Shown: in pieces, positions 1-61,015 of the stretch
How the letters are laid out: every line of letters starts with the position of its first letter
How positions within the stretch are numbered: the stretch's first letter is position 1
Assembly (NCBI GenBank): GCA_018881555.1
Contig: JACAXG010000014.1
Coordinates: 1,304,586 to 1,368,585, forward strand
From: Amblyornis subalaris
Taxonomy: Eukaryota > Chordata > Aves > Passeriformes > Ptilonorhynchidae
Length of the DNA stretch: 64,000 nucleotides
Direction of reading: 5' to 3'
Made by a program: the position numbers and the translations under genes
The notes under the pieces: model-generated
What the model was told of the DNA's origin: nothing
The model's database searches: none
What the model saw: only the letters and a program-made list of their open reading frames with translations

Positions 1-2
1 CC

Positions 3-47436
<47,434 letters not shown>

Positions 47437-47572
47437 GGCCCTGCTCAGCCNAGCCCTGCAGGCACCATGGGCACTCAGCTGGGGACACGAGGGGAGCAAT
47501 CCTGGGCAGGAGGGATCAGTTTAATNGGAAGGATAAATCTGGGGTGTCTTTCAAGGCTTCCTTGGCCCCAAA
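47437..47572 (-). other. VEPH1: Probable VEPH1 5' UTR part of the first coding exon
   Basis: Upstream of the start codon, a strong acceptor lies on the minus strand: a long pyrimidine run ending TTTTAG at 47573-47578. This would place the 5' border of the exon at 47572. In humans the first VEPH1 exon is non-coding and is spliced to the exon holding the start codon, so an acceptor here is expected. The actual border needs RNA data. Confidence 0.5.
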
Positions 47573-47732
47573 CTAAAAGGGGGAAAACAAAAAGGGAAAA
47601 TTAGCAATTGCATTGATTGATATATTCCAGTTTAACAAAGATAATTTTAAGTGCTGTGTGAAAGCATCAGACAGGACCCCCTGGCCCAGGGGCATCCTTA
47701 AGAACATTCTTGAACTGTGTGTGGAAGGAGCT

Positions 47733-47900
47733 TTTAGAATCATGGAATGGTTTGGGTTGAGTTGGGAGGGACCTTAAAGTGCATCCAGTCTCCCCCCCTG
47801 CCACGGGCAGGGACACCTCCCACTAGCCCAGGTTGCCCAAGGCCTTATCCAGCCTGGGTTTGAACACTGCCAGGGTTGGGGCATCCACATCGAAGGGGCA
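47733..47900 (-). mobile_element. CR1 fragment
   Basis: TTAGAATCATGGAATGGTTT, a duplicated GGGTTGAGTTGG, then CCACGGGCAGGGACACCTCC and GGGGCATCCACATCGAAGG. It lies about 160 bases beyond the proposed 5' border of VEPH1 coding exon 1. Confidence 0.88.
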
Positions 47901-50900
47901 AAACACTGGGAACCTTCTGGAAGCAAGTCCCTGAGAGANTCTCTGTTTTAACAGCACAGACAGTACATTGCACTTGATAATGCCACAAGGCAGGGATATT
48001 TTAATGTTCCCAACTCCATCAATACCATTACAGTCCTCATTGACCAGGAGTCCTAATTTCATTAGGCAGAAGCAGAAAGGAGCTAAGACTGCAAACCCCA
48101 AGGCACACAAGGCACAAATCACACACCATCGAACCAAAGGGATGCTGTGAGCTCTCGGATCACGCCCACCCCACTCACACTCAGCCATTCTCAAGGTCAA
48201 AAACAACAGTTCAAAAAGCCACAGTCACGAACAGATGTTTTACCTGCTCGGGATCCCANCCGGCCATCCTCAGGGATGGGTACAGGTGCTCTGGGCACAA
48301 AGCCTGGCCCTTTCCTCCTCTCGCCCCGGGCAGCATCCAAGGGCACGGGGAGCAGAAAGCCGGGAAGCGGTGGCAAGCAGGGATCCTGGAGCTGTTAATT
48401 GCGGTGCCCCGGGGAAGGCATGCCAGGAATGCAGCCTAAAGCAGCCTAAAAGTTACCCCATGGCTCCGTCAGGTGACTGAAGGAACCCAAAGGCAGGGAA
48501 GCCTTATCTCTGAATGGGCTGCTCTGTTTCCAGCACAGCACACAAAGCCTGCTCCACTTGAGGGCAGTTGTTTTCACCAGAGAAAACAGAAGTCTCTGTG
48601 TTAGTGGAAAGCTATCCTTCCCCGGGAAGGAGGGGAAAAAGCCCTCGGTAAGCTCACACTGTTTGAGAGAAAGGGAACAAGTGAACAGCCTCGCTGGAGA
48701 GGAGATTTCCTGGCCCCAGGAATAAATGCTGTCGTTTTGTAACCTCTACACGAGCACAAAAGAGGGTCTGAGGTTTGCTTTGGCTTTTAGCATGACCCTC
48801 AGGAGTAGCACAACAAAATGTGCTCACATAATGCAGGAAAGTGCTCCGGGAAGGAAGATGCACTGAACCCTCCCTTTGATGAGCTGCGCTGAAGCACAGC
48901 AGCCCCTCCTGCAGGAGTTGGGCTCATGGTTCCCNGGCGNCCCTTCCAGCTCAGGATATTCCCTGATCCTTGGCCTTGTGCAAAGGATCCTCTCCTGGCT
49001 GTGCCCCTGCAGAGGAGTTTCTCAGAGAGGTGCTGATCTCTACCTGAGCAGACACTTTTATGTGAGTTTTGCAGACAACACTCAGGATAATGCAGAAAAA
49101 CATTCATTTATTGTGAGCTCTTTGAAATGGAATTATAGCAAATCCTCTTAATGCTTCCATTGTGTAACAGTGCTGGAAATACTTTCCTTGCATAGGCATT
49201 AAAGAGAATTGCTCCTTAAGCATTTCCTTGCTCACTACAAGATTTGCTATTAATAGGCAGCAGGCACTGGAGAAAAGGGAAAACAAATCATGTGTCTTAT
49301 AAAGTGTCATTTTTCAAGTTATTTTCTTTTTTTAAGGGGTCAAGTTGGACAAAAAAATGGCTTCAGAGCGTAGTTCCTGAAGTTCTCATCACCTTGAGCC
49401 CACATCACCTCAACTGCACACCACCCAGCAGTGTTTTCTCACTCATATTTTTGTCCCCCCCACACACAAGCAATGGAAAAGGCAAAGGCTCTGTCCATCC
49501 TGGATGGATNCCCCTTGGCATTGCATCTCAGGGGATTCTCAGCAGGAATCCACACCTTCCCATGGCCAAAACATGGGGAACAAAGCAGGAGCTCCTGCTC
49601 CTGTAACAAACTTCAAGTCATCATTATGCAGGAAAAAAACCCCTCAGCTTACAACACAAACCATTTCCACCGGTTCTGGAGCAGTCCCACATTCATTCCC
49701 NGGTTTGATCTGATTTTCAACACCTCGTTTCCCCTTTCATGCCAAGCTGAAAGAGCCACCCTGTCCCTGGGACCTTGAAGCTGCTCCCCTGCAAGGTGTC
49801 TCTGCTTGCTGCAGGCACAGCATTCTTACCAAAGCTCCTTATCACAAGCAATCAGAATAAAAGCCAGCCCGACAGGTTTCAGAGCTTGAAGCCACCGAAT
49901 TGGTCTGTTTGCAAAATAATTCCCCCAATAATAGAAGATTAACAATAAAAATTCCGTGTAAAAGGGCGGTTGGACCTACAGGCATCCACAAGCCAATTGA
50001 ACTCGAGCTGAAAGGCTGAGCCTTGCAGTTCNTCAGGAACTCAGCTTCTGCAGAATGACGTTAGAAGGACAGGAAAAAAATACCTTCTAAACCAAAGAGG
50101 AAAGGAGAGGATAAAACTTTTTATATTTACAGTGAAGGAAATTCTACAAGAAAATAATGCCCTTAACTTCCCAAAGGCTTGAGATGTAAATCCAGCTGCT
50201 TGATCTTACAGCTGTTATCCCACTGAAAACAGGATTACAACCCTCAAAGAACTGAGCAGTGATATTGGTAATCCAGTTCTGTGCTACCCGACATAAATCA
50301 GGAAAACTTTCACTCTAGTGAAGGAATTTTAGGGAACTCAAGCCTTGGGGTTCATGTGCAGTGAACCTTACAGGAGCTTCTGGTTTCTCCCTTGCTGGAG
50401 CTGCTGAGGACAGGGACACTTCAATCCTAGCAGGTGAATTCAGTTGATTCAGCACTTCCCAGNCCCCACCATCCCCTGGGACACCCGGTTTGCCGTGGGC
50501 AGCACGGGTGGTTCTCCTCAAACCCTGCAGCACAACTCCCACATGGAGTTTCTTATTCTCCACAGAAGGGCTGAGCCAACAGAGCCGTCAAAGCTCTTTG
50601 ATGAACACAAGGCAATGCTCATTTTCTGAAATCTTCACAAATCCAAAAGGTATAAAATGAGCTTAAAGTGTGAAGTAAATTACACAGGAGAGGAAACTGC
50701 TCTGGGAATTCCCTTTAACTGGAGAGGCTCGTGTTAAACAGCTGGGAGCTGCTGCTTTCCCGGGGGCATCTTGGGCACAGTGCAGCCCAAAGCTTCGAGT
50801 GTCCTGAAAAAGGAAAAGGAAACAAAACCTCCNTTTCCTTACCTCGCAGCCATGTTGCCATGCTGAACACACTGGGTTAGGTGAGTGCTTTGGATGCCTT

Positions 50901-53900
50901 GGANGAAAGGAAAACTGTAGGAAAACAGAAGGAAAACAGAATAAGTGACTCTTTGCCTTTCCAGACTGTGAAATCCACCTCAGACTCCTTCAGGAACGTG
51001 ACTGTTGCACCAAACAGGGTTTAATATTTAGGCCCTGGGCCCATGAAGACCTGGAGAGCAGCTCTGCTGAGCCCCCTGGGGTTGGTGTTATTCCCACAGG
51101 CACGGAGTGAACACAGCAGGTTGGATTTCNATGCTCTGGGGATAAATGTCTTCAACAACTGCACATTTACTTTTGTTTTCCTTTTCCATGAGTAGCAGGA
51201 AGATTAGAATCATCTTCAAAGAAAAAACTTTCAATTTCATGTTGGATTCCCTTCCCTTGAAATTCTCCTTCTCCGTCTCACAGGAGAAATCCATTTTGTG
51301 GAATTTCTGTCTCAAACAGCTACAGAAGTTTGCAATATTGCCAACACTGCTGGATATTTCCTTCCCCCCTGCACCCACCCAGGGAAAAACAACCTGGATA
51401 CATTTCCCAAGAACATCCNCATATGCAATTAGTGGACAGAATATTACAACATATTTCAGAGAACCTTCCCCCTCTGTGTTACTCTAATAATTTATTCTAT
51501 TTTTATGCTTGAGAAGCATTTACTCCCTAAAACAGAGCATTCTTTCAAAACTTGGAAATAAAGTTCTCACATTTTTCAGTGAAAGAGAAGGATTAAAGAT
51601 TATATGGAGAGAGCATCANTTCCACACAGGGTGAATAGACCACGGCAGTTCCCATGGGATCAGCTGCATACATTGAAAATCTTCCCACAAGACAACCATT
51701 GTTTCCCACGAGCCTCTCTCTTTCTCCCTGTCGTGACAGGTTTCCACACTCTGTGTCCCTTGAAATCCCANGGATGCTGACCTGGACCAGATGATGAGAC
51801 AATAAATTATGAAGTCNACTAATGAGTAGACCTTGCTGCACTGCTGGGAGCTCACCCTCCACATCCAGCCCTTGGACACAGGGAACCAGTGTCCTCNTGG
51901 GAGCAACTGCAAAATAATCTCAGGAATTACAGAGCCTTTTAAGAGATCTCTCCTACCAGAATTCCAGGGCTCTCCACAGCCTGAAGGCAGTTCGGGGTCC
52001 TTGTAGGTGTGTAAATATTATCCCCTGTGATAAACTGGTTTAATCAGCAGCTTTGGAGGGTCAGAGCTGCTTGAAGGGAAGCAGATTTCTCACATCTCCG
52101 AGGCAATTTTGGCTGCACAATCCATGCAGAGGGGTAAGAATGTACTCATGAACTTGCCAACTTCTGCTTTTGCAAAGAGATCACTTGATCAATTATTATA
52201 TAAATAATCTACTTGATAATCTGGGTGCTGTCTAGTCAGTTTTCTCCAATTTTTGAGTCTATAAGAAATGATATTTGGCTGCTTTTTCAGCACACACTGG
52301 TGCTGTATATAACACTCAATAAGACTTAGCATTTTTAACATCAGTAAGACAGATTTGTAAGAATTCCATGTCTAAATGTCTCCACGATACTAAAATATTA
52401 CACTAAACTAAACAAAACAGCTGAGATGGAATAAATTGCTTCATAACAAACAGCAATTCACTCACTGTCACAATGATGCTGTCAAAAGCTGCCCATTTTC
52501 AAGGGTTCCTTAACGAGCTTTTATATCTGTAACATTTTCAAGACTGCAGTGATGTTACAGAAAAAGAATTTGGTTTAAAGTTTTACAAAGGGAATAATGT
52601 GTATTTCTGTCTAAAGAGAGTGAAGGAGGAAATGAGGCAGAGCATAAGGGACTAGAGGGTCACAATGCAGGAACCCTGTCCTGAAAAATGCCACTCTGGA
52701 AGTGAAAACTGGACTGGAGCAGTAANTAAATGCAAAACTCACTGAACCTCAAAGTCTCCTGAAACAGCAGTCACTGAATGTCCCAAAGTTCCTCCCAGGT
52801 ACCTGGCAATCCACCCCAGTGCCCCTCCAGCTCGTGATTTCATAGGAGCAGCAGCTTCCCAGTGTGCCAGAGCTCCCCTAAAGCGAGGCATCAATTGTGG
52901 AGCCCAGGGCCAAAGAGCCCTGAGCGCGGGCAGGGAACAGCCGAGCCCGGGATGGTCCAGGAGCTCTGCAGGATCGTGGCCCACACACGGGCACTGCTCT
53001 TTCTTTCCCTGGCACTTCCAGCCACCTCACACCACTCTTCCCAGCCATCACCGTAACACGTTCCTACATCCAACCACCGCAGCTGTGCATCCCGAGAAAG
53101 CCCAGGCACAGTCCCACCGTTCACGACTCCGTTCCCTCCGAAACCTCCTGCATTATTTAACACCCGGCTCTGCTCCTCGGCTCCTTCCCTCGCAGTGATT
53201 TATCCATTATTCAAACTGTTCCACCGACGCACGTTTAAGTTATTCATACCTCTCACAAGCCAGGCCTCGGAGAGCCGTGAATAATTGACGGCACATCGGG
53301 GCTCTTTGGAGGAATTCGGGCGGGATCCGTCCCGGCTGCCGGTGCCGCTTCCATCCCCCTGGCTCTGGTATGTGAGGCTGCTGGCGGGCGCTCAGCCCTG
53401 CCAACCCGACCGTGCGGGCTGCTCAGTCACCCTGCAGTTGTCATGTGGAATCAAGCAAACCAATTTCTCCTCTCCCTCTGCCTGAGCCCCGGCCCTGGAA
53501 AACACACCGGGAATGATTCCTCGCCCAGGTTAGCGCGGGCAGCGGCTCCGGTGAAAGCGCTCCCGGCTCGACGCGGAATTTGAATTAGTTAAAAGGATTT
53601 ATCAACAGCCACTGGTTACATTCAGTTAATTAATAACTTGCTTAAGAGTAACAAGGAAATTGCAGGAGTTAATGTTACTTATGGGGCCTCTTCTCGGAGC
53701 TTGGTGGGAAGGCTGGACCCTGGCAGTGCCTCTGGAGGAACTTTAGCCGAAAGAAANGTCAGGGAAGAGCAGGACACCGAGGAAATGCACCCTTCCAGCT
53801 GACATTCCTGGCATCTCAGCAGCTCCTGGAACTTCAGCCNGCCCTTCCAAAGGGCCCAGGTGGGACCAGTGCCCAGGACCTACCTGAGCACCTCCAGAGC

Positions 53901-54843
53901 TTGGCAGCTGCGGCAGAGAAATGATTTCCACAGCATTCCAGTGGCATTCCACACACACCTGACCCTTCCATATCAAGCAGGTCTATGCTTTCCCCTCAAC
54001 TTCCCTCTGATAAAGGAATTCCAGATTCCCAACAAGTCAAGCTGAACTAAAACCTACCCTACACACTGACCCCACGGATCTGAGCCTGGCCATGTCCCCC
54101 TCTCCTGGGAGAGCACCGGAGCAAACCCACACTGGGAATGTCCCAGCATGGACATTTTTCTAATAACAGCCAAAGAAATATCAAAGGAGTCAACTGGGAA
54201 CAGCCAAGTGGAAGGTCAAGCACCCTTAGCCAGCTTCTGGGAGAAAGGAAAGACTGTTTGTCCAAAGATAATGAGGAGAAACATTGGTACAACTCCTGTG
54301 GGGCTTTTGTAACACTGAAATAATTTATAAATTATAGCTTTTTAAAAATCTGCTCCCTAGAATACACATTCAGCCATACAGGTCCCCATTTTGATGGCAA
54401 TGCCTCCTAATGGCTTTTCTGCTCCTGTGCAGTGCACCAGAGCCTGGACAAACACAGAATTAATGGGGGTGAACACATTCTTTTAACCATGTTAAGAAAG
54501 TCCTCATCGTCGTTGTTGTTCTTGAAGTGCAATGCAATTGTGGGTTCCCTACACCTTGCTTTAACTCAGGAAGGACAGGGAGAACCCAGCTGGCTTCTCT
54601 CCTGTGAGACTAAAATAACATGTGAGATGATGGCAGAACAGAAACATTCTCACTCTGAAAATCACTCTCTAAACAGGAGATTTTAATATAATAAATTGCA
54701 CAAGGCAGTGTGCTCTAACTGGGAGAGCACAGACAGTTGGATTTCATTTCTGCATCTGATAACCACTTAAGTAGGAATTAAGAGGTGGAATCCTTTGCTC
54801 ACTGTGAGCCTGATTTTGACCATTAATAGCAGCCAAAATTGTC

Positions 54844-54965
54844 AAGAAGTTGTGGATTCCCCATCCTTGGAAGTGTCCAAGGCCAGGTTGGACAGGGCTT
54901 GGAGCAACCTGGGATAGTGGAAGGTGCTCATGGCACAGGTGGAATGAGATGAGCTTTAAAGTCTT
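54844..54965 (+). mobile_element. CR1 fragment
   Basis: AAGAAGTTGTGGATTCCCCA, GAAGTGTCCAAGGCCAGGTT, CTTGGAGCAACCTGGGATAG and GATGAGCTTTAAAGTC. The terminal AACCCAAACCATTC part is missing. Confidence 0.85.
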
Positions 54966-56179
54966 CGTTGTAATAATAAAACAAACCAAGATGTTGTGGT
55001 AATAAAGAATAAAGATCCACATACATTTCTCACGAGCTGAAAAAGGAGCATTTACTTTATGAAAATAATTTTTCCCCCATCCAAAAAAAAAATTAAATTG
55101 GTTTTAGCTTTTATTATAATAAGTGCAGTGAATGACGCCCTTTTTCAGCAAAGCCCTGAAAATATTTATTTTGTTAGACTTTTAAAAACAAACATCTCGT
55201 TAAGGAAGAGACAGGCTATTGTTCTGCCTCCGACTAATTGGTGAAAAGCAACAGAATATTCCATATTCATTACATTTCACCAAAATGAGTCATGTTATCT
55301 TCCACCCAGACAAAGCATTTTAATTTTAATAACGACAATGCTGACAGCTACAATACCATCCTTGCAGAAGTTTGCTTGTAAATAATTAACAATTGTTGTA
55401 TAATGACAGAGGGGGTTTTGATAGCTCTATTAATTTCACAGTCAGGCTGGAGTCTCTTTAATTTACGGTATTCAGAAAAACCCACCGCCCTCCCAAGATA
55501 AAAGGCCAATGGAAAAAACAGGTTTATGTCCCTGCAGCCTGTCCCGATGCCAAAATCCTGTTGTATGCCAGGAATCAGTCATGGAAAACTGTGGAGAATT
55601 GTGCAGGAGTCACAGATCACACCTCAAAAGGGTTTGGCTAATAATTGTCTGGGTTTGAAGGTGAAATCTGGGATGGGATAAATAAGTTTCAAATCCTGCC
55701 CTGTGCTGGGGTGGCCTCGGCAGGGCAGGGATCCAGCACAGGACAGGGCATCACCTCTTAACGTCCTTTAAATGTGTGCACTCCTGCCTCTCCCTGCCTG
55801 AGAGGATGAAGTATTTAACTCAAAAAAATACCAGAGCTTCTCAAAAGCCCACTGAAATTAATGGAGAGATTCCCATTGTCATTACAAGGATCTAAAGTCT
55901 TTGATTCTCCCGGCAGATAATTCCTGATTTTACCTTATGCTGTCCCAGATAAACAAGGGGATAATGCCACAGACCCTTATGAAAAAGTCCTAAATGGACC
56001 AGGTAACAAGAAGCATTCCTGGGCCATGTGTTTGACTGGCAGCAGCCCAATAGTCAGTGTATTTGCACAGTTTCATACACTAAGTGGATTATTCAGGATT
56101 GGAGCCACAGCCAAATAAAAAATGTCAGATGTCAACTTAATATTTTGATCAAATTTGATGTTAGTTACTAAAGCTTTTC

Positions 56180-56347
56180 AGAATCATAGAACATGGAATG
56201 GTTTGGGTTGGAAGGGACCTTAAAGCTCCACCAGTCCCACCCCTGCCATGGGCAGGGACACCTTCCACTATCCCAGAGTGCTCCAAGCCCCATCCAACCT
56301 GGCCTTGAACATTCCAGGGATGGGGAATCCACAACTTCTCTGGGCAA
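56180..56347 (-). mobile_element. CR1 fragment
   Basis: CAGAATCATAGAACATGGAA, GGTTTGGGTTGGAAGGGACC and CATGGGCAGGGACACCTTCC, cut at ACTTCTCTGGGCAAC. Confidence 0.9.
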
Positions 56348-59300
56348 CAATTCTGACTTTTTTTCCATACCAAGTATTGCTTATTCTCCACTTACTGGCA
56401 GAGCACAGCGATTTTGTTTGACACTTTTAGAATAACTGTTTATTTCTAAAGGCCAGATCCTGTGTACCAGACAAAGGCAGAGCTCCTCCTGAAATTAAAA
56501 GAGGTTTTCCCCGAATTCCCTCAAAACTCTGGGATTTGACCCAGGTCTCGGAGGAGCCAGCCCCTGCCCAGCCCCGGAGCTGTTGGCTGGGCAGGTTTGT
56601 AGGTGGATGTTGCCTCGTGCAATCCCCAGAGCTCAGTAACAGCTGCACTGCTCCGAAGGCTCATCTGCATCACAAACCAACATCTGCTGCAGCACCGTGG
56701 TGACGAACCTTGTCTCAAATAGGGAAACTTTGTGTACTCATTTCTTTATAGCCATTGCTGTTCCAAAATACTCACAAGCAACAAAAAAAATCTCTTCAGC
56801 CTCCCTTTGGACAAACTCAAATACATCCAGCCTCTTTTTTACGTCCACGTTTCACATCTCCGATAACATTTTCATTAAGCACCTGCATCCTTTTCCCACC
56901 GAACCGCGTATTTTATTACTTCGGGCATCTCTTTCCACTCGCTTTGCTTTCCACAGGCAGGGCTTTCTTAATTGAGCCGCATGGCTGATGAACTGCGCTA
57001 ATTGAGCTGCATAACTGCCGCTGCCCGGCTTTGGGACACCGACCCCAGCGCCGTGGCGAGTGCCGGGTCGGTGCCGCCGCGGTTACAGCTCTGCAGAGGA
57101 GGAGCCCCTTAACAGCCCTGCTGCGCTGCCCACCTCCAGCATTCCTGGATGGTTTTCCTGCTTTGTAATACCCAAATGGGTCAAAATCTGCATTTGGCTC
57201 GCACAAGGTTTTTTTAAGGAGAGCCAGGACAAACGGATGAAGCTGCTGCTGCCAGCCCAAGTAATTAACCCTCGAGGAAAACTTACCCAGGAGAGCACAG
57301 GCAGCTACTGCCACACCGAGAAAACCTGCCTGAGCGCAGGGGCTGCTCCAACCACGCTCCCAGGCCCCGGGTGAGAGGCAGGAGCCTTTAAAAGGGTCCT
57401 GGAGCAGGAAGGAGGAGCGGTGTCCATAAGGAAGCACGAGGAGGGGCCGTTCCCGGCTGCCCCGAGTGAAGAGCTCGGCAATGGGGGCACGGACACCGCG
57501 GCTGGAGCCGGGGCTGGCTCCGCAGCGCATCCCGCTGCTGCCCAGCCTCGTCACATCCACGGGCTAACAGGGCTTATTAATATTAAACACGCAGCCTCTG
57601 GAGCTGCTAGTGACACCGGATGATCCATAGCAGGGATCCAGGGTGAAAATGAGCACGGGGCTTTGCGCTGAGTTACAAGGAAGGTGTAACTAACTCACTC
57701 CTTCCTTGGGCGCGGGTTCTCCTCCTGGCCACGCAGAGATGCCTCAGTAAGGCACCAAAAGCCCTCGAACATCTGCTCGGATGCCTCATAAAGTTTCCAT
57801 CGCAGGGCTTTGAAAGAGGAACGTGCTTCCAGCAGCGACTCCTTTCACGATGGCAGCAGAGCTAAGCAGCAGCAGCGATTTGGGAGCTTAGGGAAACCAG
57901 GCAGGGACAAACACAACAGAGGCAGCTCCTCGTGGGAAAAGTTATTTAAGTTAATTAATATCAGCACTGATACGGCTGTGGAAGTGGCTCGGCAGGCAAA
58001 GTTTTGTTTGCTGGATTTGTAGAAGAAAGTCTTCGTATAGATAAGCGAGCATGAAACTGTAGGAATGCTGGATTGGAAAATCCTCGAGGTTACCAAACCT
58101 GTTGAGGCAAGAGCTGTCAGGTCTGGGTACACCTGATGTTTGTCCTGATTTTGCTTCCCTAAGCAAAGCTTTTCAACACTTCACAATTAGGAAATTACTC
58201 GTTAGCCAGAGACTTTTCCCTGCTCCATCAGAAACAGAGGACACCAGATCCCTGGTTCGTTCTGGTGTTTGAATTAATTATTCTTTGCTCTCCCAAATGT
58301 CTCCTTCTGAAAGAAACATCTCTCTCTTTTCATCTCTTTCTCACTCTGCTCAAGTTGTCCTGTCCTGTTCCTGGGCCNTGCTCACAAAGCTTTCATTACC
58401 TCAGTTCCTCTGTGATTTTGGAGGTTTTTGTCAGTTTGGGTTTGTTTGTGGGGTGGTTGTTTTGGGTTTTTTTAGATGGTATCACTGTACCTGTTTTGGT
58501 TTTCCTCCAACATCCTCCCTAACCTGAGAGCCTCCTGGCCCACAGTCGTGGCACAAGGCCAACAGCAGCAGCTCCAGTATGAAACCAGCTCCCTGAAATT
58601 TTCAACACATTTTGCAGAGAAACCATTTTTCTCTCATAACTTCAAAATTTAAACCAATAGTCTCTGNGAAATAAGACAAGAGCTGATCCTCTGTGTCCAA
58701 AATGTGGTTCCTGGCTTTTCCCCAGCAGGTCTGAATTTATCAAATCGTGAGGTGTACACATTGCATTAAAACCAAGTAATAGAAAATTCAGTGTTCACCT
58801 TTCAAGTCCAACTCCGTAGGAAACTGATTCAATTTTGCTCTCAATTACGTTAGGGAGAAATGGGAGAAANTAGAAAAAAAAATCAGATTAATGCATTCTG
58901 AGATAAATGGTATTTCAGATAAGTTTAATCTTACTTTTGAGAGGTGCAGACTCATCACGTGCATCTGCATGGAGGACNCTGGAAGGCTCAACACCAAAAA
59001 CAGTTTCACCCTCATCTCACTGAATTAGNGTTTCCTTTTTTTCCTTCAGCAGGACTCGTGGGACAAGACAAGAATTTCTCTGACTTTAACCATAAAGGCA
59101 ATTTTCTCCTCATCATAAGTTAGATTGGCCCTTTAGTGTCCCTTGTCAGGCTGTAAATAGATGTTCCTCTCTCTCCTCAGGAGGACAAGGATTAAAGGAA
59201 GACNACATGGAAAAGAGATTGAAACCCACAGGAACTGGAGTTAGAGACCATGAACTTGAGAGATGTTTTTAGGAGGTACCAGATCTCAAATCAGCAGATT

Positions 59301-59362
59301 CTTGAGCTTAACTTCGACCATACGAGTAACAGTNTCATCTTTTTAACTATTCAATGTTCCCC

Positions 59363-59585
59363 TCACAGAGTGGGATTGAGATTGGAAGGAGCCTCCAGTG
59401 CCCATCAAATCCAGCCCCAGCAAGGTGGTCAGGGCCACCTCCAGCTGGACTTCAAACCATCTTCGTGGCTCTTCACTGGACTCAGTGTCCCTGTCCTCTT
59501 CCTGAGGAGTTGTTTGTCTCTTAGAAGTGAAGTGCATTTATCACCTCTCACTGACAGAAAAAACCTTCCTGAACATCTTCAAATC
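59363..59585 (-). mobile_element. Possible old CR1 fragment
   Basis: GAGATTGGAAGGAGCCTCCA, CATCAAATCCAGCCCCAGCA and GGCCACCTCCAGCTGGACTT recall a diverged CR1 body. Divergence is high. Confidence 0.45.
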
Positions 59586-60258
59586 CCTCTGAGGAATATC
59601 ACGAACATTATTTCACTTTTAATANTATAAAATCTACTTCAATTTTCCAGTCTAACAGTGCCTTCACCCACCATACATTTTGCTCCCAGGAAAGGGTTAA
59701 TGTCACCCAGACACACANCCCCCAAAGATTTTTATATTTTAATAGTGAGGCAACAAAGAAATGCACTTAATGACAAGTTCTTGGACTAATGCATTATTCA
59801 TTTTGTTATGTGACAGCAGAACAAAATTGTAGCCATAAATATATAATGTGTTACACCAGTTTTAATGTCGTTTACATTCATGGAGTAATTGGCTGTCTTT
59901 CACATTATCCTCTCTTAAGTCAGTTCTTTTTTAAAGGGGTGTCATGAAATGCAGCTCATGACATTGCAGATGTGTTTATTCAGGAACAGGGACAGCAACA
60001 GGCCTGGANAAACTGAGGAATCTCAACCTCTCTTTCTGAAAAAGTTTTCTGTCTCTGGAACGTTTTGGAGGCATCTTTACAGTGTTTTTCCACATATAAA
60101 TTGCTTTTTTGCTCATTTTTCCTTATGATTAATACGAGCTTTTAAATACCCTGGGCCTGTGACAAGGCTACAGCACACATCCAAAGGAAACAGGGGTGGA
60201 TACAGGCAGGTAGGAAAATGTGCTTGCATGAAGGGTTCATCCAGGAGCTCCCTCCTAC

Positions 60259-60345
60259 AATCACAGAATCCTGGAGTGCTTGGNATGGAAGGGACACCTT
60301 CCACTAGACCGGGTTGCTCCAAGCCCCATCCAGCCTGGTCTTCTC
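60259..60345 (-). mobile_element. CR1 fragment with internal deletion
   Basis: AATCACAGAATCCTGGAGTG, ATGGAAGGGACACCTTCCAC and GGTTGCTCCAAGCCCCATCC. About 35 bases of the usual body are missing. Confidence 0.85.
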
Positions 60346-60764
60346 CGTGGAACAAACCCCCTTCCTTCCACAAGCCCGCTGCTCAAACTGTTACCAATCC
60401 TCCTGCTTTTGCCCATCAACCACAGATGAGTGTCATGGACATAACAGGGAATTTCACAGTGCCAGACAAATGCTGCTNAACTGCCAAAACCAACACGGAA
60501 TCCTGGCCTGAGCAGCAATTAAAGCAGAACAATGCGGTACCCGGAGCCTGCCTTTAATCATTCTCCCAGCCCGCTGTTAATTAGCTAGGCTGCAGCAACC
60601 ACTGACATGATGAGCCTGCATGAGAATAAAAAGTAAAACTGTATTAAAAATTCAGTAAATTATACAACAGTCTTTCCTATCAAAATATTCTGAAATATTC
60701 ATGTCCAGCTTTCCAGTACCTAAAGGCGGCTTGCGAGGAGGCTGGAGGGGCACTTTTCTCAAGG

Positions 60765-60940
60765 GCCTGGAGTGACAGGACAAGGCAGAATGGCCTTGAG
60801 CAGGAGGGCAGGGTGAGATGGGGTATTAGGAGAAAATTCCTGGCTGTGAGGATGGAGAGGCCCTGGCATAGGTTGCCCAGAGAAGCTGTGGATTTGCCAT
60901 CCCTGGAAGTGTCCAAGGCCAGNTTGGATGGGGCTTGGAG
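60765..60940 (+). mobile_element. CR1 fragment
   Basis: GGCAGGGTGAGATGGGGTAT, GAGGATGGAGAGGCCCTGGC, TTGCCCAGAGAAGCTGTGGA and GAAGTGTCCAAGGCCAG, ending at GGGGCTTGGAG. Confidence 0.85.
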
Positions 60941-61015
60941 ACTCTCCCTGCCCCGGAAGGGCTGAGGGAGCTGGGGCTGCTCAGCCTGGAGAGGAGCCCC
61001 AGCTGAGAGGGGCCC
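60941..61015 (+). mobile_element. CR1 internal piece left of the minisatellite
   Basis: GAAGGGCTGAGGGAGCTGGG, GCTGCTCAGCCTGGAGAGGA and GAGAGGGGCC belong to a more 5' part of CR1. The later part of the same element type resumes at about 61985, right of the minisatellite. Confidence 0.7.
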
